A stretch of DNA of 64,000 nt, taken from the NCBI GenBank assembly GCA_035578155.1, contig JAPWDM010000008.1, forward strand, positions 4,361,347 through 4,425,346, written 5' to 3'. A model generated the notes under the pieces. It saw only the letters and a program-made list of their open reading frames with translations. It was not told where the DNA came from and ran no database searches. Shown here in pieces: positions 49,166-60,719 of this stretch; within the stretch, counting starts at the first letter, position 1; each line of letters starts with the position of its first letter. Origin of the DNA: Brachynemurus nebulosus (lineage: Eukaryota > Arthropoda > Insecta > Neuroptera > Myrmeleontidae). The position numbers and the translations under genes are program-made.

Positions 49166-49536
49166 GTCGGTCAGCACGAATTTGATGTAAAAATGTTTTT
49201 TGGTGTATGACAACTGTCAAAAACGGTGTCGTTGAAAAACAGATCATTTCATTTTGCAAAACTGAGACTCAAACTTTTTTTTTTTTAATACTTTCACATC
49301 TTTTAAATGACGAAATATAATTCTTTCCGTTTTAACAACTTTACAGCTTTAACAAATATATGCGTTTTATATGATTTTATTTATAAAAACGAATCATTGA
49401 GTTCTTATAAGTTTTACTTGATTACATATAATACAATTTTTATACAGTAATGAAAAGTAACAAAAATACTATTTACATCATTTTAAACTTATAATTAATT
49501 AATAAACTTAATATAAGAAGGTAACTTATGTTAGTT

Positions 49537-50679
49537 TTAATCCTCATCACTATCTTCGTTAATAACAGGCTGAACGCTTTGAACGCTAAAGAGATTCGTT
49601 AGAATTTGCGCTGGACGGATAATTTTTGACAAATATCTCGCGTGTCCTAAGAAATAAATTATTGTGGCTACGTGTGCGCAACAACCGACAGTTCTAAGCC
49701 CATTTGCACAATCGCATACGTATTCTTCAATACCACCCCTGTCAATAGTATCAGGATTGTATTTAATGTAACATTTGTACACTTTTCGACTTATGTGCCT
49801 CGATTTAACTTCACATTTTAATATTGTTTTATCCTCCAACAAATAATGCATATTAAGAAGCCCCTCTTCGGTATAAACTTCTGCTAAGTAGGAAACAGTC
49901 TGTGATAACTGGTAAGACCCTGTAAAAAGTATCTTCAAATCTTTTTCCGTCAATTCCGGAAAATCTAAAACATCGTTCGACGTCAAAGGTTTGAAAATCC
50001 TTTTTTTTCTATTCCAGTTTTTCTCTTCTACCATTTTCGCTAATCTATTTTCAACACCTCTTCTTCGCAACATTTCTTCAGTAATCTCATCTTGTAATTC
50101 CGTATCAGAGTTCAGTCTTTTTCCGAACATGTTAATCAAAAAATTCGCGACTTTGCAATAGACTTCTGCACTTTCTAAATACTTATTGTCAAGTTGATTA
50201 TGCAAGAATTTAAACTTACTCCCAATTATACCATGCACAGCCTCTACTACCCATCTTAGTTTTGTAACAAATCGACTTTCATTTGCCTCTTTTGTCGTCA
50301 GTTGTTTTCTCTGCCCCTTTAACGCAGGCATCAGCACAACAAATCCCTCACGCTCTAACAAAGGTTTCACATCTCTGAATCCTCTGTCTAGTATAAAAAC
50401 GTCACCTTTTTTAAGAAGAGATCTCAAACCATTTGTATCTTCAAGAATGTCTTCCATGATTTTTGCATCATTCACCGTTGCTTCGTAAGGCCCAAAAACA
50501 TCTACCACAAATCCGTCTGTAGTGCAAACTGTGAAAGGTTTACAAAGGTGACAATTCTTTTGGGCCGAATAAGATTTTCTTTGATAATATTATTATTGCT
50601 ACTTTTTTCATGTCGTAGATATGACCCGTCAGCTATCAAAATTAAACAACCTTCAAAACCGTGTAATTTTTTCGGTGGG
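49537..50679 (-). pseudogene. DDE transposase with SWIM zinc finger (frameshifted, N-terminus deleted)
   Basis: The main frame is open from 50589 down to the stop at 49537. Near its start it reads Q-R-K-S-Y-S-A-Q-K, then D-G-F-V-V-D-V-F-G-P-Y. The second catalytic Asp is in I-L-D-R-G-F-R-D and the Glu in W-V-V-E-A-V-H-G. The C-terminal part has a C-D-C...C-C-A-H arrangement, the CxC/CxH pattern of SWIM fingers. The expected first catalytic Asp (I-A-D-G-S-Y, codon at 50630-50628) is in another frame, with H-E-K-S-S-N after it, so a frameshift lies near 50590-50600. The frame runs straight into the terminal repeat, so the N-terminal DNA-binding part was removed by deletion. The family resembles DDE_Tnp_4 proteins. 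Not functional as it stands. Confidence 0.8.
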
Positions 50680-51369
50680 GGCCGCCAGACCCCCCTTAAC
50701 CCGCTACCCCCTTTGATTGTGGAATTGTATAGTGTATTGTATATCTCTGCTTAATTACTATGTATCTAACATTTCAGAGAAGAATAATACCTTTTTAAAG
50801 AAAAATATTGGTTATCCACTTTACGGACAGTAGTGACTCAATCAACTAAAATGATTAGCAAAATCATAAAGTATTATAATTTGCATATGCCAGATCATTA
50901 CGAATTAAATTTACTATTGGGAATAAATTAAAAACGACAATTACGTAAAATATAAAACTGATAATGAAAAAAAGAGGTTATGTTGTATTTGTAATTCTTG
51001 AAATCGTTCAAATATTAACACGTAGGGTGTGCAATCCTAAGGATATTCCGACAATCACCCTATCAAAACACACTCTACTTTCACCTTTTATTTCTGAACG
51101 CACCCTTCATTTTGCTTTTACTGGCGCGCCACTTTGTCCTGGCGCCAGCAAATCATTGCTGGCGTTCGGGACGAAAATTTTGTTAGCCTAACGTCAGCTA
51201 ACAAGAGGGTACGCATTCAAAAAATTAACAAACATATCAAAACAACAATTTCTAACATGGTGACTGATTATTTTTATTCCATAATTTTTAAATATGGCTA
51301 TACTTCAGAAATTAAGTATTTATACCGTGAAAAACCATGAAAAAATATTTAACGTGCATTAATTTTTTA

Positions 51370-51450
51370 AATCAGAGCCCTCTGGTTCGTAACGAGAAAG
51401 CTCTGTTTGCTGACGCTAGGCTAACAAAATTTTTGTTCCGAACAGCAGCA
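51370..51450 (+). promoter_or_regulatory. Conserved upstream-type block before gene H, displaced
   Basis: TCAGAGCCCTCTGGTTCGTAACG resembles the B/C upstream blocks. It is separated from gene H by the inverted dispersed repeat at 51490-52165. Confidence 0.35.
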
Positions 51451-51489
51451 TTGTATAGATTATAAATGTAAACCCCGTATCCCCTATAT

Positions 51490-52165
51490 TAGTGAAAGAT
51501 CAACAAATGGAGTATTATAAGATGGAGATCTAACTCATATGAGAGGAATTGACAAAACTGGTCAGGAAAATGGTAAATATAAGGGCTTTCTTTTTTTACC
51601 ACTGGCGGCGTTAATAATCTCAAAATACTGATGTGAATATAGCGAATATAGTAACATAAAACGGATAAAACAGAATGTAACAACAGTACTTATTCTCAAA
51701 TAGAAACAGCCGGGACTGGGGAAGTGAGTGTTTCCATTTGAGAATCACCAATGTCGGTTGATGATATTTAATAATAAGGAAATACATAGAAATTACATAT
51801 GTATGAAATAAACTCTTATAGTTTAAATTACTTTATACGGCGGATATCCAATGGTGCTGACTCCGATTTTACATAGTGACGTCAGCGAATTATATAATAT
51901 ACAATATAAATGACGCGACGCAAAATAAAAATTGTTAAGTTTATTTTAAAAACGATCGAAAAATCCACTTTATAACTGAGTTGAAAATTGAAGAAGATTC
52001 CAGAAGATTCTATTCAAAAGCTAACAAAGATAATAAAAAGCTCGCGTTTCCATTTGAGAATAAGTACTGCACCGCTTTCGTATCGTACGAATACGAGTGC
52101 CATCTTTGATTTGAACATTTTTTTTAATACACTGAGTTTCGACTCCTTGTCCTTGTCTAATCTTC
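51490..52165. repeat. Dispersed repeat, inverted partner of 36430-38060
   Basis: Uninterrupted reverse-complement copy of the repeat upstream of gene F. It contains TTCTCAAATAGAAACA, GACTCCGATTTTACATAGTG and GTTTCCATTTGAGAATAAGT. It ends about 40 nt before the conserved promoter of gene H. Confidence 0.7.
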
Positions 52166-52256
52166 ATAGATCAACAGATGATGGCTGTGCACGTCACCTT
52201 AGCAGACATTTTAAAGATTCTGTATTTTCAAATTTGTGTACTGATGTCGGTTATTG

Positions 52257-52266
52257 TATAAGTAAT
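52257..52266 (+). promoter_or_regulatory. TATA-like box of gene H
   Basis: TATAAGTAAT 41 nt before the ATG. It differs from the other D-J copies at one base. Confidence 0.45.
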
Positions 52267-52297
52267 TACTAAAATTGTGTAAAAACAGAAAACTAAA

Positions 52298-53826
52298 ATG
52301 GAGAATTCAGTCAATGAATTCGATTTTGTGGAGAAAGATGAAGTGGGGAAAAATGAAGTGAATGAACCGGTCCATAAAAGTCATGAAACTGATCATGCAA
52401 ATAAAATTAAAGTGGAGAAAGATGAAGTGATTAGACCGAGCCATGAAAATTTCCACACATTTGAAATTAAAGTGGAAAAAGATGAAATGAATGAATCGGC
52501 CGATGAAATTGATTGTAAATTTGAAATTAAAGTGGAAGAAGATCAAGTGCTTGAAAATACTTTAGTGTTATCAACAGAAACAAAAGTTTTTGAACCAATT
52601 AAATTGGCCCAAGAAAATAATAGTTTGGTGGATAAAAAAAACCTTACAGACTTACAAGAGCAAAATATAAAACTGGTAAGTATTAGATTTGGATTAAAAA
52701 TAACAGAATAAAATTAAGTAGATTAATCAAAATACAATATATAATATTATTTTAGGAGTTGAGTGAATCTTTGCTGGATTTGAACAGTTTACATGCGGAA
52801 ATAAAAATTGAAGAACATGAAGTAGATGAAGGTCAATCAACAGATTTAACAGAACATCAGATTGTAAGTGTTGATAAAAAACTATTTCAGTGTGACACAT
52901 GTAATAAAACATTTCATAATTCAAGTAATTTAAGAAAACATAAAATAATTCACAGTGGTGTGAAACCATACGAATGTAAAATATGTACTAAAACATTTGC
53001 TACTTCAAGTGATTTAAAAAAACATGAAAGAATCCATAGTGGTGAAAAACCATACCAGTGTAATATTTGTACTAAAACATTTAATCGAAAAGAAAGTTTA
53101 AAGACACATGGGAGAATCCACAGTGGTGAAAAACCATACATGTGTGATATTTGTTCTAAAACATTTACTACTTCAAGTGATTTAAAAATACATGAAAGAA
53201 TTCATAGTGGTGAAAAACCATACAAGTGTAATAAATGTAATAAAACATTTACTCAGTCAAGTGGCTTAAGAAAACATGAAAGAATTCACAGTAGTGAAAA
53301 ACCATACAAGTGTAATATATGTTTTAAAACATTCAGTCGTTCAACTGATTTAAAAACACATAAAATAATCCATACTGGTGAAAAACCGTACCGGTGTAAT
53401 ATATGTACTAAAACATTTAATCGGACAGGTAATTTAAAAACACATAAAAGAATTCACAGTGGTGAAAGGCCATACAAGTGTAATATTTGTTCTAAAACAT
53501 TTAGTGATTCAAGTCATTTAAAAAAACATGAAAGAATACACAGTGGTGAAAAACCACATGAGTGTAATATATGTTTTAAAACATTTACTACTTCAAGTCA
53601 TTTAAAAGAACATGAAATAATTCATAGCGGTGAAAGGCCGTATAAATGTAACATATGTACTAAAACATTTTATCGGACAAGTCATTTAAAACAACATGAA
53701 AAAATTCACAGTGGTGAAAAACCATACGAATGTAAAATATGTTCTAAAACATTTACTACTTTAAGTCAGTTAAAAAGACATGAAAGAATTCACTGTGGTG
53801 AAAAACCGTACGAATGTAACATGTAA
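52298..53826 (+). CDS. Zinc-finger gene H (exons 52298-52675 and 52756-53826)
   Basis: Predicted 482-residue protein. Exon 1 (126 codons) has lost the first I-K-V-E (F-V-E-K-D-E-V-G-K-N-E), leaving three sites. The 80-bp intron is of the D-J type. Exon 2 has I-K-I-E-E-H-E and eleven complete C2H2 fingers, then stops within a twelfth (Y-E-C-N-M). A 7-nt duplication (ACATGTAACATGTG) creates that stop; finger sequence continues briefly to 53855. It lacks the C-terminal Q-C-P-K-A-F and Y-R-R-D-V-L fingers and the conserved 3' flank of its neighbours, and its fingers are closer in style to A-C (for example C-D-I-C-S-K-T-F-T-T). It is probably a recombinant of the two subfamilies. Confidence 0.87.
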
Positions 53827-53829
53827 CAT

Positions 53830-54077
53830 GTGTTCTAAAACATTTACTATGTTGTCTGTTATATCCGTTTGTTTTTGTAATACATATAACCTCACATTAG
53901 TAAATTTTTTATTGCTTTATTTAAAATAAAATTAAATAAAAAATATGTTTATTTTATTTAATTCTTAATATAATTTGTCGAATACGTATATTTAGCTTTT
54001 TCGTTTTAAGTATCTTAAAACCGTAGATTTTCAAAAATAATTCAAAATTAAAATGAACTCAGAGTAATGATGCACAG
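53830..54077. other. 3' flank of gene H; no gene seen
   Basis: Unlike the other D-J flanks. AATAAAATTAAATAAAAA near 53925 could serve for polyadenylation. Confidence 0.4.
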
Positions 54078-54512
54078 TAGTTATGGGAAAAATCACTCTT
54101 TTTAGTGAGTTGAATATTTTCAATCCGTTCACTGTGGTGAGTTGATTCAATAAATTGAATCACTCACTCACTCGACACAATTCGCTCATTCGTTTTTGTG
54201 AATTGAATCACTCACTCACTTTACACACCTCTGATTGGTACAACTTCAAATACGAATCAACAAACAAATTCAATCATATAGTTTACATGTGAAACACTCA
54301 AGTGAATAAGTGTTTGGAAACAATTATTATATCCGAATAAAGTTAATATAATTATGTTTAAAATTAATGCACGTAACCGACACAACAAATTAAAATAAAA
54401 AATTAATGCAGCATTAAAAATACACAGTTGAAAAGAGATAACAATGAAAAATATTGATTGTGAAAAACTACGATAATTTTATGTAGGAAGATGGAGATAC
54501 CCACTCAGTGCT

Positions 54513-54548
<36 letters not shown>

Positions 54549-56705
54549 AATTTTTGAAAACGTAATAATCTGACAATAAACGGGCAAATTTTATTTTAAA
54601 AATTTGAAAATATTGTATAATAAAATACATATAGTTTTTCTTAGAATTTTTTTAAGATCCCTATTTATAGCACATTATTTTATTAGTTTATTAGACATTT
54701 GGACTAAATTTGAGTTAATAGTATTATACAATATAAGTTCGGTAAGTTGCTTTTACTGATCGAGAAAATGTTGCGAAAACGAGACCCGCAGGGTCGAGTT
54801 TTTGCAATTTTCGAGATCAGTAAAGGCACTTAACGCATCGTGTATTGTATAATATTTTTTGCACGATCGATTTAAAATAATTAATGAATAAAAATATATT
54901 AAATAAAAAATAAAATTCGGATAATATAGATGAAATTTATATTTCTATGTTATGACATAGAATGCCATGAATAAATATTATAAATATTTATAGCAATAAT
55001 ACGAATCTTTGTAGTGACAACTGACAACTACATATATTTGTAAATAAAAAATTAAGTGTCAATATTTCATCGGCGCGGCGTGAATATTTTTTTTTGAATT
55101 TTTTATTTAAAAAATTGAGGAAAATAGTTTGTTAAACTATAATATTAGTAAGAATAATGAAACTGATGAAAGCATTTTATTTTCGACTGCAAATTTACTC
55201 TCGTAAAATGAAAAGAAGATTATGAAACCACAGAAAATTTTAACGACTGAACGACCTTTTGAAATGTCAATAAAATATGAAGACTAAAAATGCCAATAAT
55301 AATAATAATAATAATGTGCAAACTAGTGAAAATTTTCATATTAATCGATTTATTTTCCTGATTGTTCAAATTGTACTTTTAATTTCAATATAAATAAAAT
55401 AATTACAATCATTTTGAGCTAATTTCACTTACCACACTCCTATTAACTTACCACGCATCTAATTCACCGCACTGTTATTTTTTGGTTTCCATAGATATAA
55501 ACAAACGTTCGGGAAATGTAACTTACCAGCATTGTCAACAACATCGGTAAATGTATGAAAATACACGATCGTGCAAAAAATTTGTTTTATGCATTTTAAA
55601 AAATAGAGGATAGTAAAAAAAAATTAAAATATTAGTTCTAAAAAAAAAAAAATATCAAGTTATATATACCTACCGTCCCATAGTAGTATTAGTATATACG
55701 AGGCTGGGTGCGTGATGGCAACGACATCTATAATATACATTTTTCCGGGCTCATTAACAAATATAAATAATGGTAACCGTGGAAATAAATAAATTTAAAA
55801 TAGTTTTAAACAAACCGTAAAATCTGAATACAAATATTTACAATTTACAATTAATTTTTTTTTTTGTAAATAGATTTGAACAATTTGATTTGTTCAATTT
55901 GAACAATAAAATACTGGATGAAGTATAACAGTTATATTAAAAAAGTAATTAAACAATTTTCGACGTTAATATGGATATAATTATCAAGACAGTATTTCCT
56001 TCCCACGTCGAAGTATGCAGAGGAAAAAGTTGCTGGTGCCGGTGAAGCACGTCAGGCAAATTCGAGAATTTAAGAAATGCTGGCATAAGTCATTTAGTTG
56101 AATGTAGAGTCATAAGACAAACATCAATAACTTTAACTCCTTATAAAACATTACAGCATGTGACTATATGAGTTAAAATACATCAAATATTTTTAATTCT
56201 GTATTTATGGATTGACGTGTAGATGTTAATACTGTTGACAGATAAATAAGGAATGACGAATGACATATTAGTTGCAACTGCGTTTATAATCAAAGTGAAT
56301 CAATGTAAATATTTTTATTTAATATTTTTTATTATACTATAAACACATTGAGCCCGTATTAATGCTTGTTTTCTTCACTACTCACGCTGCAATCGATTTA
56401 ATTGTCCCCACCATATACTTCGCACTCTGCCTATACACAGTTGTAAAAAACAGATGTCTGTAGAAACAAGTTTCTGTCGCTCTGTCTATTGTAATAAGTA
56501 AACTGAAATAGAGATTGAAATTTGAATAGAATTTTGTATGTCATACACTCTCAAGTGAGTGAGTGAGTGAGGAGTGTATGACATATATTCTTTCAACTCA
56601 CGAGTTGAAACAGTCGATTCAATTCTTTTTGACTGATTCAATTCAGTGAGTCAGTTGAGTGACTTAACTCAGTGAATTGAATCACTCACTCACTAGCCAT
56701 CACTA
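54078..56705. mobile_element. hAT-type element, 2.6 kb, internally rebuilt
   Basis: Ends TAGTTATGGG / CTAGCCATCACTA with perfect 8-bp target duplication ATGCACAG (54070-54077, 56706-56713). GAATCACTCACTCACT motifs repeat in both subterminal regions. No transposase is recognisable. A second inverted pair, TTTTTTGCACGATCG (54858) and CGATCGTGCAAAAAA (55566), marks a nested element of about 0.7 kb. Poly-A run at 54518-54546. Confidence 0.8.
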
Positions 56706-56760
56706 ATGCACAGTATTGTACGTACCATTGAGTACTGAATCGAACATGTTAACATACGAC

Positions 56761-57108
56761 GGGCCAGGGGGAAAAGGGGGTCAAGTCACTTTAACCAATT
56801 TTTTCAAGAGATCAATAAAACTTAAAGCAACGCTATAAACATTGTGTTGTTTATTTGAGAAACAGCTGTAAGCCAAGTCAGCAACAGTATACAAAAGTTG
56901 TGGACTTGACTCCTTATTCCCTCTACGCGCTCGACTTGACCTCTTGTTCCCTTTTTGCCTCTGGTTTCGAACCGATTTTTTAGGTGACTTGACCCGTTTT
57001 TCCCATAAATTGTTATAACACGTGATAATACTCTTGTAGAACTACAACAATCAATCAATAACTCAATTTTCAAAAAAATGTGACTTAACCCCTTTTTCCC
57101 TCCGGCCC
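56761..57108. mobile_element. TIR element
   Basis: Ends GGGCCAGGGGGAAAAGGGGG and inverted CCCCTTTTTCCCTCCGGCCC extend for about 30 bp with few mismatches. No target duplication was recognised. The 83-codon minus-strand frame inside is not supported by any motif. Confidence 0.65.
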
Positions 57109-57529
57109 TTCATATGTTCCTAGAGATACCACAGGCATTAAATTGTAAAGCATGACTCAATTTTACTAAACACAACTTGTAACCACGGAGACTTGTTTAT
57201 AATTATTAGTTAAACCAATTAAAGCATTAAATTAATGTTTTGACCGCCATTAAAGTAATCCCATCAGTCAATTTTTTTGCTTCAGTTTCTTAATGTATTT
57301 GTCACGGAGGTGGGGTGGAGATGGCATACAGTTTATGTGAATAATATTACAGAAATGAAGCCTACACACATATTCACACACATTAACACACATGTAAAAT
57401 AAAACGAGATGCAGATATTTTGTCAATGCAAACAACACACACACTACTAAAAAACTGACAGTAGGAGCACCAGTGCTTGGCTTCAGATCATCTAACAAAA
57501 TGACTAGTCCACCTACGTCATTGATTCTA

Positions 57530-57690
57530 AAGTAGCTTCCACATTCTCGCCGAAGTTGGACGAAGTAATTCCTCGCGAGGTTGGCCGAGGCATAAGAATA
57601 GCATTGAAACACCAACCGCGAAGCACAACGAAATGACCCTCTACATTCTCGACTCGTCCAACCTCGGCGAGAATGTGGAAGCTGCTCAAC
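57530..57690. mobile_element. Short MITE or hairpin next to gene I promoter
   Basis: AGCTTCCACATTCTCGCCGA at 57534 is repeated inverted at 57661 (TCGGCGAGAATGTGGAAGCT) about 90 bp away. It lies directly before the conserved promoter block of gene I. Confidence 0.6.
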
Positions 57691-57769
57691 ATATTCAATT
57701 CGACAATGGGATTTTTAATAAATTGGAGTTGGCAACACTACACTCTCTACCCTCTTTACACTCTCCTCA

Positions 57770-58150
57770 TGTCCTGCCACTTGTATTCAAGGACGACATT
57801 TTCATGTCACAGTTTGTTACGTGGCGCTGATGGTAGAGGAGTACTAAATAGAGTTGGGACATGTGAGCATTTTTCATCAAATAAATGTCAAAATTAATTA
57901 TCATATGATTGAGTACAAAAATATCGTCACCAAGTTACGTGTTAACGAAGAATTAAGTTTATTTCCAATTTATTTTTAAATGAATCTGATGAAATATAGC
58001 GAACTATCAAAACTCTTGTCCCGACTCTAATTTTATCCTAGTACATCAACGCCATCTGGTATATTAGTTACAGCAGCGTCAGGAAACGGTCAATTTTTTT
58101 TATAATGGACTGTATGGCGTAGGGGTATGGAGAGTGGCAGAGATATGACC
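57770..58150. mobile_element. Insertion splitting the gene I promoter block
   Basis: In genes F, G and J the sequence CAACACTACACTCT is followed within about 20 bp by the CTACTAG..TTGTGTGACAG segment. In gene I these are about 380 bp apart. Ends of the insertion were not resolved; no coding. Confidence 0.5.
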
Positions 58151-58234
58151 CTGCCCTACTAGCATTGTGTGACAGCTGTGCACATAACCTCGGCAGACAT
58201 TTTAAGAATTGTGTAATTTCAAATTTGTGTATTG

Positions 58235-58244
58235 TATAAATAAT
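58235..58244 (+). promoter_or_regulatory. TATA-like box of gene I
   Basis: TATAAATAAT 30 nt before the ATG, within the conserved D-J block. Confidence 0.5.
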
Positions 58245-58264
58245 CAAATTGTATAAAAACAGAA

Positions 58265-59592
58265 ATGGAGTATTCGGACAATGCATTCGGTTTTCATACA
58301 GTTTTAATTAAAGTGGAGAAAGATGAATTGAATGAACCGGCCCATGAAACTGACCATACAAATAAAATTAAAGTGGAGAAAGACGAAGTGATTAGACCGA
58401 GTCATGAAAATTTTCACACATTTGAAATTAAAGTCGAAAAAGATGAAATGAATGAACTGAGCCATGAAATTGATTTTAAATTTGAAATTAAAGTGGAAGA
58501 AAATGAAGCGTTTGAAAGTAATTCAGTGTTGTCAACAGAAACAAAAGTTTTTGAACCGTTAACTAAATTGGCTCAAGATGATAGTATGACAGATAAAAAA
58601 AACCTTACAGACTTACAAGAGCAAAATATAAAACTGGTAAGTATTTTATTTGAATTAAAAATAACAAAATAAAATTATGCAAATTAATCAAAATACAATA
58701 TATTATAATATTTTAGGAGTGGAGCGAATCTTTGATAGATTCGAACAGTTCACATACGGAAATCAAAATTGAAGAAGATGAAGTAGATGAAGATGATTCA
58801 ACAGATTTAACAGAACATAAAATTTCGTGTGTTGACAAAAAACTATTTCAGTGTGATACATGTAATAAAACATTTACTCGAAAGAGTAGTTTAAAAAGAC
58901 ATGAAATACTTCACAGTGGTGAAAGGCCATATCAGTGTAACATATGTACTAAAACATTTATTGATTTACGTTATTTAAAAATACATGAAAAAATTCATAG
59001 TGATGAAAAATCGTATCAGTGTAATATATGTGATAAAACATTTTTTCGAAAAGAAACCTTAAAAAGACATGAAAGAATACACAGTGATGAAAAACCATAC
59101 AAGTGTAATGTGTGTTCAAAAACATTTAGGCTGTCAAGTCATTTAAAAACACATGAAGTTGTTCACAGTGATGAAAAACTGTATAAATGTAACATATGTT
59201 CCAAAACATTTAATCGTAAAGATATTTTAAAAACACATGAAATAATTCACAATGATGAAAAACCATACAAGTGTAATATATGTACTAAAACATTTATTCA
59301 ATCAAGTCATTTAAAAACACATGAAATAATACACAGTGGTGAAAAATACAAATGTAATGTGTGTTCTAAAACATTTAATCAGCCAATTCATTTAAAAGTA
59401 CATAAAAGAATTCATAGTGGTGAAAGACCGTATAAATGTAATCAATGCCCTAAAGCGTTTACTACTTTAAGTGGTTTAAAACAACATGAACAAGTTCACA
59501 GTGATGAAAAACCATACAAATGTAATGTGTGTTCAAAAACATTTTATCGTAAAGATATTTTAAAAAGGCATGAAAAAATTCACAGTGGTTGA
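58265..59592 (+). CDS. Zinc-finger gene I (exons 58265-58636 and 58717-59592)
   Basis: Predicted 415-residue protein. Exon 1 has four I-K-V-E motifs at 16, 36, 56 and 76 (the last followed by E-N-E-A). The intron is 80 bp. The linker contains I-K-I-E-E-D-E. Nine complete C2H2 fingers. The linker between fingers 6 and 7 is one residue short (S-G-E-K-Y), which would change the spacing of the two fingers on DNA. The last two fingers are of the shared type (Q-C-P-K-A-F, then YRKDILKR). The start M-E-Y-S-D-N-A-F matches gene G, but the 3' flank (to 59760) is almost identical to that of gene J. AATAAA at 59628. Confidence 0.88.
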
Positions 59593-59759
59593 AAAAGCGT
59601 ATTGGAATCTGTCACTAGGCGTGACTGAATAAAAATGGCGGATGAAAAAGTGCATTGATATTAGTTTTACATGCAATAATTTCAGTGTGATATGAAGAAA
59701 AAATGATAAATATTAAAACCGTTTGTACGTGAGTTGAGCCAAGTTCGAAGAAAAGAAAT

Positions 59760-60719
59760 TTTGTTGAAGGAGAGAGAATTTTGAAACTGAAAAACAGTTA
59801 AAATGTGGTGAAAATATCTAAAAATGCGTGAATGAATTTGTTTTAGTTATTGTCACTATGTGTATTTATTAATTCTTTAAATACATTAAATTACAAATGA
59901 ACATTAATTATTATAATAAATGAAATGTTATTCTTAAAAAGTTGTAATAGTTGTAACTTGTATGTTCAGCCATCTTGACCATGGATCTGTTGTGTGTTCC
60001 TTGTCGAGTCGTAGATGCCTCGATCCATAGATAATATGTATTGTAGATTCATAGATAATACAACAGAATTAATGAATATAATTACAATTTACAGTATACA
60101 AACGTCAAATTTAAATAATAAACGTCATGAAATAACTGGAAAACTGTCAACGAATTACTTCTGTACAGCTAATTTGTATTACAACGTGTATAAAACCTGT
60201 TTAATATTTATAAATGTTGGATAGAGCGAGGTAAAAAAAGACACCCGCGCAGGTGGGGTAAAAAAGAGATATAAATTTTTATTAACTTCAAGTGGTTAAT
60301 TTGAAAAATAAAAAATATTAGAACAAAATACATATTATAGTTATACCTATTTTAATATTAATAGATTTGAGCGTTACTTTATGGTATTCCATATTTGTAA
60401 ATAATAAACAAATACTTTACTTTGCAAAATACCACTTTTATTTTTGAAACTGTGACAATATTGTTTCGAACCGTTAGTTCAATTTCAAACAGAATAAAAG
60501 TTATATTCGATACATGCCCTTATATACTAGTTTTATCTACCTATACTTATGAAGGGGAGTGGTATATGGTGTGGAAGTGGAAGGGGCGGGGGTAGTGGGA
60601 GAATCCGAAAAACAAGATTACATTACATGTGACAAATGCAAGCAAACACGTGACAGAAGATTGAAATTGACAAACAAACAATGTTACAGAAAAATACAAT
60701 TTTTAAAGGTTTAATTAAA
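59760..60719. other. I-J spacer, first part; no gene seen
   Basis: Reading frames are short and unsupported. A short direct repeat, ATAGATAATA, occurs near 60025-60060. Confidence 0.45.

Larger units (their letters stand above)
47867..50715. mobile_element. DDE transposon (Harbinger/ISL2EU-like) with 47-bp ends
   Basis: CAAAGGGGGTAGCGGGTTAA at the left is repeated inverted at the right (TTAACCCGCTACCCCCTTTG), perfect for about 45 bp. It holds a decayed transposase on the minus strand, three copies of a ~150-bp unit with ATGACAGCTGTCAAGAA (48440-48740 and 49170-49250), and a solo LTR. The target duplication is short and uncertain. Family assignment is inference from the transposase. Confidence 0.8.
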
